Shown: piece after piece, positions 1-5,384 of the stretch
Position numbering within the stretch: the first letter of the stretch is position 1
Layout of the letters: each line of letters begins with the position of its first letter
Assembly (NCBI GenBank): GCA_002358975.1
Contig: DEPX01000197.1
Coordinates: 7,285-12,668 of the forward strand
DNA from: Micrococcaceae bacterium UBA3381
Lineage (GTDB): Bacteria > Actinomycetota > Actinomycetes > Actinomycetales > Micrococcaceae
Direction of reading: 5' to 3'
DNA length: 5,384 nt
Program-made: the position numbers and the translations under genes
Notes under the pieces: generated by a model
What the model saw: the letters and a program-made list of their open reading frames with translations, nothing else
Database searches by the model: none
What the model was told of the DNA's origin: nothing

Positions 1-169
1 CGGCATCTGAAATCATTTTAACTGCGTTATCGAGACCAGCCTCTGCCACGCGATCGCGCCAGACGCCGATGTAGCATAAACCGGCTCGAGCAGTGGCATC
101 CACGGCCTGTTTCAGGGTCAGGTTCCGTGTTGTGCCCGTATTGAGTGACAAATGAAATTCGGCGCTCAT
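1..169 (-). CDS. Sugar phosphate isomerase/epimerase-like TIM-barrel protein, N-terminal part only
   Basis: Only the first 56 codons are in the window; the gene runs off the left edge. The translation starts MSAEFHLSLNTGTT, continues with a helix (NLTLKQAVDATARAG) and then a strand ending in YIGVWRDRV. This beta-helix-beta opening, with a short polar strand followed by 'the helix presents an alternative substrate site', is the usual start of the AP-endonuclease-family-2 / xylose-isomerase-like TIM barrels annotated as sugar phosphate isomerase/epimerase. The metal-binding Glu, Asp and His residues of that family lie further on and are not visible. The start is supported by GGAGG at 176-180, six bases upstream, and by the ATGA overlap with the stop of the preceding DUF993 gene. 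As third gene of the operon it probably isomerises, epimerises or cleaves a product of the Gfo/Idh oxidoreductase; related proteins act on 3-keto sugars. Exact reaction unknown. Confidence 0.75.
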   Translation of the reverse strand, partial: MSAEFHLSLNTGTTRNLTLKQAVDATARAGLCYIGVWRDRVAEAGLDNAVKMISDA

Positions 170-1419
170 AGCTTACCTCCATTATTGCTTGCTGAAACCA
201 GGCTTGGCGTTGCTACCCCAGCTCCTTCGAGGAAAGTGGTCATACGCTGCGCGGCGAGGTCAGGAGCGGTTAATAGCCCGGCTTGATCTGCCAGTTTGAA
301 GAGCTGAACTAGGTGTGGCACTGACCGGCCTGAATGCAGTCCTCCGACCATTTGGAAACCTGGTTGGCTGCCGTTGAGCCAGGACAGGAACGCGACACCG
401 CACTTATAATAGAACGTCGGGGCTGTGAAGATGTGGCGACCGAGCGCTTCCGTCGAGTCTAAAATTGCACGAGCTTTTGCTGACTGCCCCGAATCATAGG
501 CCTGTAGCGCAGTGGAAGCAGCTGGATAGATTGCAGCGAAAATACCCAATAATGCATCAGAATAATGGCTACCGTCACCGTCAATGAGCTCAGGATAGTT
601 GAAATCATCGCCTGTGTAGAGACGCACACCAGAGGGGAGCTGCGCTCGCAGCTGGGTCTCGTGTTCGGCATCCAACAGGGATACTTTGACCCCATCGACT
701 TTGTCAGCATTTGTCTTGATAAGCTCGAGAAATGTTTCAGTAGCAACGTCAATATTTTCACTGCCCCAGTAGCCGACCAATGCTGGATCAAACATGGTCC
801 CAAGCCAATGCAGAATCACAGGTTGCTGGACTTCGTTCAGTAGTTCGGTGTAGACCCGCAAGTAATCTTCGGCACTACTGGCTGCTTTGACCAGTGCACG
901 CGATGCCATAAGGATGACCTTGGCTCCCGCTCCCTCAACGACCTCGATTTGTTCCCTGTAGGCCTCTAATACAGCACGGAGTCCTGACTCACCGCCGCGG
1001 ACGTCTGCTGGGTCCAGTTGATCGGTGCCTGCTCCACAGGCAATGAGATCACGAACAGTTCGGCCTTGCAACGCTGGGTTGCCAGTAGCAAGGGCTGCTG
1101 ATGCTTCAGCGGTGGCGCGACGGATGAGTTGTTGGGTGGCTGCCCAATCCAGTCCCATGCCTCGTTGCGCTGTGTCCATGGCGTCGGCGACGCCGAGGCC
1201 GTAAGACCACACTTCGTGACGGAAGCCAAGCGTGGCTTCCCAGTCTATCTGGGCGGGCGCCCCAGGTGTGTTGTCTCCGAAGATATCGGGGACGACGTGT
1301 GAAGCTGCATAGACTTTGCGCGACTGGATGGGTGCTACGGGACGGGTCCAGATTCCTGGCTTTGAAAGTAAGTATTCGGTTAGGGAACCGTTATTGTCTG
1401 GTAGGAATACTGAATTCAT
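166..1419 (-). CDS. DUF993 family protein (dihydrodipicolinate synthase-like TIM barrel), probable aldolase or lyase
   Basis: A 417-residue protein of the DUF993 family, often annotated 'dihydrodipicolinate synthase family protein'. Segments I recognise as typical of the family are the N-terminal YAASHVVPD (37-45), DNTPGAPAQIDWEATLGFR (49-67), WSYGLGVADAMDTAQRGMGL (71-90) and the ACGAGTDQL stretch (127-135). Further on are VILHWLG (201-207), DGVKVSLLD (242-250), YTGDDFNY (268-275) and GGLHSGRS (359-366). In the DHDPS/N-acetylneuraminate lyase superfamily a strand ending G-(I/V)-K carries the Schiff-base lysine; K245 in DGVK sits at a comparable place, so a class I aldolase-type reaction is a reasonable inference, not an established fact. 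No signal peptide or membrane segment is seen, so it is probably cytoplasmic. The ATG overlaps the stop of the oxidoreductase gene by four bases (ATGA) and AGAGG lies seven bases upstream. It is the middle gene of the operon. Family assignment is firm; the reaction and substrate are unknown. Confidence 0.85.
   Translation of the reverse strand: MNSVFLPDNNGSLTEYLLSKPGIWTRPVAPIQSRKVYAASHVVPDIFGDNTPGAPAQIDWEATLGFRHEVWSYGLGVADAMDTAQRGMGLDWAATQQLIRRATAEASAALATGNPALQGRTVRDLIACGAGTDQLDPADVRGGESGLRAVLEAYREQIEVVEGAGAKVILMASRALVKAASSAEDYLRVYTELLNEVQQPVILHWLGTMFDPALVGYWGSENIDVATETFLELIKTNADKVDGVKVSLLDAEHETQLRAQLPSGVRLYTGDDFNYPELIDGDGSHYSDALLGIFAAIYPAASTALQAYDSGQSAKARAILDSTEALGRHIFTAPTFYYKCGVAFLSWLNGSQPGFQMVGGLHSGRSVPHLVQLFKLADQAGLLTAPDLAAQRMTTFLEGAGVATPSLVSASNNGGKL
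176..180 (-). promoter_or_regulatory. Ribosome binding site of the isomerase/epimerase gene, inside the DUF993 coding end
   Basis: GGAGG on the minus strand, six bases before the ATG at 169-167. It is formed by the Gly-Gly codons near the C-terminus of the DUF993 protein (ends NNGGKL), so the downstream gene has its own strong Shine-Dalgarno site although it overlaps its neighbour. Confidence 0.8.
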
Positions 1420-2618
1420 CGGATGGCCTCTGCTTCCTGTAGATCGGATGTCGAGAGCTTGATCTCGGGTATGTCGATGGTGCGGCGTTCCGCGGATGAT
1501 TGTAAGCCCAGCTCGGCGAGCTGGACACCACGTGCTGCGGAGAGTAAACCGAACCGATGCTCACGTCCCCCGATGACATCGGAGAGGAACTCTTCCCACT
1601 GAAGTTTGAAACCGTTGTCGAGTTCAGCGTTTGCTGGGACTTCAAGCCACTGGTCACGGTAGGATTCTGTCACGGGTAGATCTGGATTCCAGACCGGCAT
1701 TGGAGTATGTGCACGCTGCTGAGCGACACATTTATTGAGTCCGGCGACTGCTGAGCCGTGCGTGCCGTCCACCTGGAATTCCACGAGTTCGTCACGGTAC
1801 ACCCGGACTGCCCACGAGGAGTTAATCTGGGCGACTACTGGATCGCCATCAGGGGTTTCTAGCTCAAATACCCCGTATGCTGCATCATCGGCGGTGGCAA
1901 TGTATTCTCGGTCCTGCTCGTCCCAACGGACGGGTATGTGGGTCGTGGCCTTGGAGGTGACGGACTTGACCGATCCCACGATGCCTTCCAGGACATAGTT
2001 CCAGTGGCAGAACATATCGGTGGTCATCGAACCGCCATCTTCGCGACGGTAGTTCCAGGACGGACGCTGGGCTTGCTGATGGTCACCTTCGAAGACCCAA
2101 TAACCGAATTCTCCGCGGAGGGAGAGAATGCGACCGAAAAAACCTTCCTCAACTAGGCGGCGAAGTTTCACGAGTCCTGGAAGATAGAGTTTGTCATGCA
2201 CGACTCCGGCAGTGAGCTCGCGGTCTTGAGCAAGTTGTGCTAATTCAACGGCTTCCTCAAGAGTTTCTGCGGTGGGTTTTTCAGTGAAAATATGCTTGCC
2301 AGCCAGCATGGCCTTTTTCAGTGTTTCGGCGCGGAGACTGGTCATCGAGGCGTCGAAAATGATGTCGATGGTGGGATCGTTAATGACTGAGTCAAGGTCG
2401 GTGGTCCACTGTTCTACCTCGTGTTTGTTCGCCAATTCACGAACCTTATCTGCATTGCGGCCAACCAGGATGGGCTCCACGGTCACTGTGGTGCCATCAG
2501 CCAACGTAATTCCGCCTTGATCTCGGATGGGCAAGATAGAGCGCAGTAGATGTTGGCGGTACCCCATACGACCGGTAATGCCGTTCATCGCGATTCGAAG
2601 AACACGTTGCTTAGTCAT
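1416..2618 (-). CDS. Gfo/Idh/MocA family NAD(P)-dependent oxidoreductase
   Basis: A 400-residue cytoplasmic dehydrogenase. The N-terminal Rossmann fold has the dinucleotide motif in AMNGITGRMG (G13-x-x-G16-x-x-G19). It is followed by the Gfo/Idh hallmark EKP (E113-K114-P115 in HIFTEKPTAET), and the C-terminal alpha/beta domain contains DGGSMTTDMFCHW, where D201 and H205 fit the DxxxH catalytic pair of the family. Such enzymes oxidise or reduce a hydroxyl of sugars, inositols or sugar derivatives; which one cannot be told here. The segment between the first helix and the second strand (about residues 27-50) is longer than in minimal family members. The start at 2618 is chosen because AGGAG lies five bases upstream and because a possible upstream in-frame ATG at 2660 would put the operator and the expected transcription start inside the gene. 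First gene of the operon; its stop overlaps the DUF993 start (ATGA). Probably controlled by the divergent LacI protein. Confidence 0.9.
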   Translation of the reverse strand: MTKQRVLRIAMNGITGRMGYRQHLLRSILPIRDQGGITLADGTTVTVEPILVGRNADKVRELANKHEVEQWTTDLDSVINDPTIDIIFDASMTSLRAETLKKAMLAGKHIFTEKPTAETLEEAVELAQLAQDRELTAGVVHDKLYLPGLVKLRRLVEEGFFGRILSLRGEFGYWVFEGDHQQAQRPSWNYRREDGGSMTTDMFCHWNYVLEGIVGSVKSVTSKATTHIPVRWDEQDREYIATADDAAYGVFELETPDGDPVVAQINSSWAVRVYRDELVEFQVDGTHGSAVAGLNKCVAQQRAHTPMPVWNPDLPVTESYRDQWLEVPANAELDNGFKLQWEEFLSDVIGGREHRFGLLSAARGVQLAELGLQSSAERRTIDIPEIKLSTSDLQEAEAIR

Positions 2619-2623
2619 TTCAA

Positions 2624-2628
2624 CTCCT
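2624..2628 (-). promoter_or_regulatory. Ribosome binding site fixing the oxidoreductase start at 2618
   Basis: AGGAG on the minus strand, five bases before the ATG at 2618-2616. The upstream in-frame ATG at 2660 lies outside the probable transcript, so this site decides the start. Confidence 0.75.
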
Positions 2629-2643
2629 AGCAGTAAACTTGAT

Positions 2644-2659
2644 TGGAAAGCGTTTTCCA
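2644..2659. promoter_or_regulatory. LacI-family operator
   Basis: TGGAAAGCGTTTTCCA is an inverted repeat with six-base arms (TGGAAA/TTTCCA) around a centre containing CG; only one base pair in the centre breaks perfect symmetry. A 16-base palindrome with central CG is the standard form for LacI/GalR/CcpA-type regulators. It lies just downstream of the -10 element of the operon promoter and covers the predicted transcription start, a position suited to repression. The divergent LacI-family gene 100 bases away is the obvious candidate to bind it. Confidence 0.85.
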
Positions 2660-2660
2660 C

Positions 2661-2688
2661 ACTATGATCTAATTGATGTGATTGTCAA
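2661..2688 (-). promoter_or_regulatory. Promoter of the Gfo/Idh-DUF993-isomerase operon
   Basis: On the minus strand a perfect -35 hexamer TTGACA (2688-2683) is followed after 16 bases by CATAGT (2666-2661), which matches TATAAT at four of six places. The expected start of transcription, about seven bases on, falls near 2654, inside the palindromic operator, leaving a leader of about 35 bases to the ATG at 2618. Sigma-70-type promoter predicted from sequence only. Confidence 0.7.
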
Positions 2689-2750
2689 CACACCCACCGA
2701 AAATTGTGTGTCAGAGCCATATGCGAAACACTTAGGTGCATAGTGAAAAT

Positions 2751-2754
2751 GAGG
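2751..2754 (+). promoter_or_regulatory. Ribosome binding site supporting the TTG start of the LacI-family gene
   Basis: GAGG six bases before TTG at 2761. An ATG at 2749 is in the same frame but runs into TAG at 2755, so it cannot be the start. No convincing plus-strand promoter could be picked out in the gap for this gene. Confidence 0.65.
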
Positions 2755-2760
2755 TAGAGA

Positions 2761-3756
2761 TTGAGCGCAGTTACCCTCGCCAAAGTCGCCCGCCATGCAG
2801 GGGTCTCCCTGGCGACGGCGTCCCGTGTCCTCAACGGTTCGAGTCGTAAGCCCGCCGAGAGCATCGCGGTACGAGTCCGTGCCTCTGCGCAGGCATTAGG
2901 CTATGTGCCAAACGCACAAGCCCAGGGCCTGGCCCGATCGACGACCGGGCTGATCGGTTTAGTCGTGCACGACATCGCGGACCCCTATTTCTCGTCGATT
3001 GCCAAAGGTGTGCAGCGCCGAGCATTTGCTGAAGGCCAGCAGATGCTCCTGACGGCAGACGACGGCACAGGGGCAGGTCAAGTGAGCGCTTTTATCGCTC
3101 ACCGAACGCGGGCAATCATTATGGCAGGATCACGTCGACAGGAGATTGACCCTGGTCTTGTAACTGAACTGGATCGATATCAGGTCAACGGTGGCAAAGT
3201 CGTGACGATCGGTCAATCATGGTTGGATGGAGCAAGTGCGGTCACGATTGATAATTACAACGCAGGCGTAGTTCTGGCGGATACCTTCATCCGGGAGGGA
3301 CATCGTCGTTTTGCTTTTCTTGGCGGCCCCGATGATATCGTCACTGCAGCCGACCGTCGGGATGGCTTTAAGCTGGCTTTGGAGAGAGCGGCTCTTGTGC
3401 CAGAGATCATCACTTCCCACGCCTTTTCTACTCCAGGCGGCTACGACGCAGCCACAGCGCTCGTCGAGTCTAGAGGCATCGAAGACCTCCGAGGTTTGAT
3501 GGTCATCGCTGCAAACGATGTGATGGCACTGGGAGCGATCGCTGCGTTCCGGGATGCAGGCTTGAACGTTCCGCAGGAGCTATGGGTGGCGGGCTTCGGT
3601 GACATACCGTATTCGAGGCACTATTCACCGGCTTTGACGACGATGCGTTTCCCGCTCGAAAACATCGGGGAGATGGCGGCAGATATTGCTCTTTATGCGG
3701 ACCAGCCAAGGATTGAGCATATCGTGGGCGGAATTATCAGACGCGAGAGTGCCTGA
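2761..3756 (+). CDS. LacI-family transcriptional repressor
   Basis: A 331-residue regulator of normal length for the LacI/GalR family. The N-terminal helix-turn-helix is VTLAKVARHAGVSLATASRV (residues 4-23), with specificity positions L17, A18 and R22 as in many members that read operators with a central CG. The hinge helix PNAQAQGLARS (50-60) carries the leucine that enters the minor groove in this family. The rest is the periplasmic-binding-protein-like effector domain: GLIGLVVHDIADPYFSSIAKGV (63-84), IREGHRRFAFLGGP (177-190), AANDVMALGAIAAF (250-263) and VAGFGDIPYSRHYSPALTTMRFP (276-298), all typical. The start is TTG, supported by GAGG six bases upstream. It is divergent from the catabolic operon and very probably represses it through the palindrome at 2644-2659; the effector is likely the operon's sugar substrate or an intermediate. 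Autoregulation is possible, but no second operator is visible. Confidence 0.93.
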   Translation: MSAVTLAKVARHAGVSLATASRVLNGSSRKPAESIAVRVRASAQALGYVPNAQAQGLARSTTGLIGLVVHDIADPYFSSIAKGVQRRAFAEGQQMLLTADDGTGAGQVSAFIAHRTRAIIMAGSRRQEIDPGLVTELDRYQVNGGKVVTIGQSWLDGASAVTIDNYNAGVVLADTFIREGHRRFAFLGGPDDIVTAADRRDGFKLALERAALVPEIITSHAFSTPGGYDAATALVESRGIEDLRGLMVIAANDVMALGAIAAFRDAGLNVPQELWVAGFGDIPYSRHYSPALTTMRFPLENIGEMAADIALYADQPRIEHIVGGIIRRESA

Positions 3757-3773
3757 TCCTGCAAGGCACGTGA

Positions 3774-3808
3774 GTAGGCCCGGAACTACAAAATGGCTCC
3801 GGGCCTAC
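3774..3808. terminator. Hairpin between convergent genes, probable bidirectional terminator
   Basis: An 11-base perfect, GC-rich inverted repeat (GTAGGCCCGGA at 3774-3784 and TCCGGGCCTAC at 3798-3808) with a 13-base loop. It lies 17 bases after the lacI-type gene stop and 21 bases beyond the stop of the ATPase gene on the other strand. No clear T-run follows in either direction, so it is not a classical strong intrinsic terminator; U-poor hairpins are common at actinobacterial gene ends. Confidence 0.7.
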
Positions 3809-3829
3809 AAATCATTTGGAAGTATAACG

Positions 3830-4639
3830 CTAGTCGCCAGTGTGTGATGCGCCTAGGAGTTCTCGTACTTCGTTGGCCACTCGTGCAAATTCCGGGTCTT
3901 CTATGCTTTCGGTATAGTGCCGGTGGTTGCCCAAGTTTACTTTAATGTCCTTGAGTATCCGTCCTGGCCGGGCACTCATAACTACGACACGATTGGCTAG
4001 ATAGACAGCTTCTGGTACAGAGTGAGTGACCATGATGACGGTTGTACCGGTCTCTCTCCAGATTCGGTGTAGTTCGATGTTCATACGCTCACGTGTCAGA
4101 GCGTCAAGAGCCCCGAACGGCTCGTCCATGAGCAAGACATCCGGCTCATGAAGCAAGGACCGGCATAGGGAGACACGTTGTTGCATGCCGCCTGATAGTT
4201 CATGAGGTAAAGATTTTTCAAAACCTTTGAGGCCTGTCATTTCAATGAGTTTATCGGCTCGTTGTGCTGCTGTCGTTTTATCCATGCCGCGCATCTCGGC
4301 TTGCAGCAGGATGTTCCCACGAACACTGCGCCATTCCAATAGGGCCGCACGCTGAAAGACATAGCCAATGTCTCTGCGAGGGCCAGCAACCGGTTCATTC
4401 CGCAACTTTACAGAGCCATTCGTTGCTCCTGTTAGTCCCGCTATCACTTTCAATAAGGTTGACTTTCCACAACCAGATGGTCCCGCTATGGAAATAAACT
4501 CACCGGGGGCCACATCGAGGTCGATACCTTGCAACGCGGTCACATGGCCACGTTTAGAGGAGAACTGGACGCTGAGGTCGTTGACCGCTACCAAAGGTTT
4601 GGTGGTGGTAAGCGGCTTCTCTTCGGTCATGATGCTCAT
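3830..4639 (-). CDS. ABC transporter ATP-binding protein, NitT/TauT/SsuB type
   Basis: A 269-residue ATPase that would power import through a membrane permease on the inner face of the membrane. All motifs are intact: Walker A GPSGCGKST (53-61), Q-loop VFQ (94-96), signature LSGGMQQR (148-155), Walker B VLLMDEP (168-174), D-loop FGALDA (175-180) and H-loop H206 (VTHSVPEAVYLANRV). The sequence FQRAALLEWRSVRGNI after the Q-loop and THSVPEAVYLANRVVVMSARPGRI are typical of the nitrate/taurine/sulfonate/pyrimidine-precursor importer group (TauB, SsuB, ThiZ relatives), so the substrate is a small organic or inorganic nutrient not predictable here. The start at 4639 has AAGGAA eight bases upstream; the ATG three codons later has no good site. 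It follows the substrate-binding protein gene by 12 bases, so both are cotranscribed. It converges on the LacI-family gene. Confidence 0.92.
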   Translation of the reverse strand: MSIMTEEKPLTTTKPLVAVNDLSVQFSSKRGHVTALQGIDLDVAPGEFISIAGPSGCGKSTLLKVIAGLTGATNGSVKLRNEPVAGPRRDIGYVFQRAALLEWRSVRGNILLQAEMRGMDKTTAAQRADKLIEMTGLKGFEKSLPHELSGGMQQRVSLCRSLLHEPDVLLMDEPFGALDALTRERMNIELHRIWRETGTTVIMVTHSVPEAVYLANRVVVMSARPGRILKDIKVNLGNHRHYTESIEDPEFARVANEVRELLGASHTGD

Positions 4640-4647
4640 ATACTTGG

Positions 4648-4653
4648 TTCCTT
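4648..4653 (-). promoter_or_regulatory. Ribosome binding site of the ATPase gene, overlapping the upstream stop codon
   Basis: AAGGAA on the minus strand, eight bases before the ATG at 4639. Its first bases are part of the TAA stop (4654-4652) of the substrate-binding protein gene, an arrangement that favours translational coupling between the two transporter genes. Confidence 0.7.
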
Positions 4654-5384
4654 ACTCCGGCTGGTATTCGGGGTCGTAGTACTTGGCTGGATCGCCATCA
4701 GAGTCGATCAAGTCTGCTTCAGAAAGAATGTCAATTGTCGACTCCCAATCAGCAGGGTCATTCGTTCCTGGCTTTTCGCCTTCCGTATTCTCTGTATTGA
4801 GCAATTTGACTGTTTCATTCCATTGCTCCAAGACAACTTCTTGCTCGGGTATTTGCGGATCCTTGCCTTCCATAGCGGCCGCTGCCTCTTCAGGGTTGTC
4901 CTTGGCGGCTTCAAAGGCCTCCGAAGTGGCAGCCATCATGTTGGCGGCCAATTCTGGGTTTTCCGCGAGGAAGGCGTCTGAAGACACGAGGCCATTGGAA
5001 TAGAAGTTGATATCTTGATCGGAATAGCGCAAGTAATGCATGGGTTTGTCCCCCTCTGCAGCCAAAGTAGGCCCCTGATCATGCGCAAAACCAATGAGCC
5101 CATCAACTTGCCCGGACAGAGTTGCAGCCATTTTTCCTGCAGCATCGAGATTTTCTTGATCGACGTCATCCTCGGATAAGCCCGCTGCTTCCAAGAACAT
5201 TGGGAAAGTGGTTGTTGGTGCGTCACCGGCAGAAACTGCGATCGTTTTTCCTTTGAGGTCCTCCGCTGTTTCTATGCCAGAATCGTCGAAAACTTGTACG
5301 GCAGAAGGCGTGGTTTGGAGGAAAACACCCATACTCTTTACGTTGACGCCCTCATCTATATTTGCCAGCACGGCGGGTGTGTCT
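4652..5384 (-). CDS. ABC transporter substrate-binding protein, NMT1/ThiY/SsuA-like, N-terminus outside the window
   Basis: The C-terminal 243 codons of a solute-binding protein; the signal peptide and first lobe start are beyond the right edge (the family is usually 310-350 residues, so roughly 80-100 are missing). The frame is open to the edge, and the GTG at 5371 is an internal codon: DTPAVLANIDEGVNVKSMGVF is the familiar first part of the lobe crossing. Recognisable next parts are the segment IETAEDLKGKTIAVSAGDAPTT, the stretch GQVDGLIGFAHDQGPTLAAEG, and FYSNGLVSSDAFLAENPELAANMMAATSEAFEAAKDNPEEAA, which is typical of NMT1/THI5-like proteins such as ThiY. The tail is very acidic: 15 Asp/Glu against 2 Lys in the last 46 residues. 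It should be exported and lipid-anchored or cell-wall associated, delivering its ligand to the permease. The ligand may be a pyrimidine/thiamine-precursor-like or other small nutrient; this is not resolvable here. Confidence 0.88.
   Translation of the reverse strand, partial: DTPAVLANIDEGVNVKSMGVFLQTTPSAVQVFDDSGIETAEDLKGKTIAVSAGDAPTTTFPMFLEAAGLSEDDVDQENLDAAGKMAATLSGQVDGLIGFAHDQGPTLAAEGDKPMHYLRYSDQDINFYSNGLVSSDAFLAENPELAANMMAATSEAFEAAKDNPEEAAAAMEGKDPQIPEQEVVLEQWNETVKLLNTENTEGEKPGTNDPADWESTIDILSEADLIDSDGDPAKYYDPEYQPE

Noticed and set aside
565..843. Plus-strand open frame of 92 codons within the DUF993 gene
   Set aside because: It is the reverse complement of a well-conserved coding region and shows no family motif; a shadow frame.
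1391..1657. Minus-strand open frame in another frame spanning the oxidoreductase/DUF993 junction
   Set aside because: It overlaps both recognised genes completely and gives low-complexity Ser-rich translation.
2704..2735. Possible second operator or plus-strand promoter in the divergent gap (TTGTGT, CATATG, GTGT/ACAC)
   Set aside because: The repeats are short and imperfect, do not resemble the 16-base operator, and no -35/-10 pair with proper spacing was found.
2749..2751. ATG just upstream of the LacI-family gene, in the same frame
   Set aside because: It is followed by AGG and then TAG at 2755, so it cannot start the protein; TTG at 2761 with GAGG upstream is used.
2619..2760. Riboswitch or attenuator in the operon leader
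   Set aside because: With transcription starting near 2654 the leader is only about 35 bases, too short for a riboswitch, and the palindrome is better explained as a LacI-family operator.
4529..4981. A 150-codon plus-strand open frame
   Set aside because: It lies antisense across the ATPase start and the binding-protein end, both of which have clear family motifs. Its translation has no recognisable domain.
5369..5371. GTG as the start of the binding-protein gene
   Set aside because: The frame is open to the window edge, the family is longer, and a start here would remove the signal peptide; no Shine-Dalgarno site is seen upstream.

Overview
The window looks like ordinary chromosomal DNA from an actinobacterium of moderate G+C content, perhaps a member of the Micrococcales. 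This rests on the DUF993 protein, which I know mainly from actinobacteria, its Gfo/Idh and sugar isomerase partners, and the base composition. It is an inference; no rRNA or other marker gene is present. I see no mobile element, CRISPR array, tRNA or rRNA gene.

Layout. Positions 1-2618 hold a tightly packed minus-strand operon of three genes, in transcription order: a Gfo/Idh/MocA-type NAD(P)-dependent oxidoreductase (2618-1416), a DUF993 protein related to the dihydrodipicolinate synthase family (1419-166), and the first 56 codons of a sugar phosphate isomerase/epimerase-like TIM barrel (169 to the left edge). Both junctions are 4-base ATGA overlaps. The 142-base gap at 2619-2760 carries a good minus-strand promoter, with a LacI-type palindromic operator covering the expected transcription start. 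A LacI-family repressor (2761-3756, TTG start) is transcribed divergently from the same gap. A strong 11-bp hairpin at 3774-3808 separates it from the convergent minus-strand genes on the right: an ABC transporter ATPase (4639-3830) and, upstream of it, a periplasmic-type substrate-binding protein (5384-4652, N-terminus outside the window).

How it works together. The left half reads as a self-contained, substrate-induced catabolic unit: the LacI protein would repress the operon until a sugar-like effector appears, the oxidoreductase would oxidise a sugar, cyclitol or sugar derivative, and the two TIM-barrel proteins would isomerise or cleave the product. The substrate cannot be read from the sequence. 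The right half is a NitT/TauT/SsuA/ThiY-type importer whose permease gene must lie beyond the right edge if it is in this operon. It has its own transcription and no visible link to the sugar operon. The most interesting element is the DUF993 enzyme of unknown reaction in a compact regulated operon.
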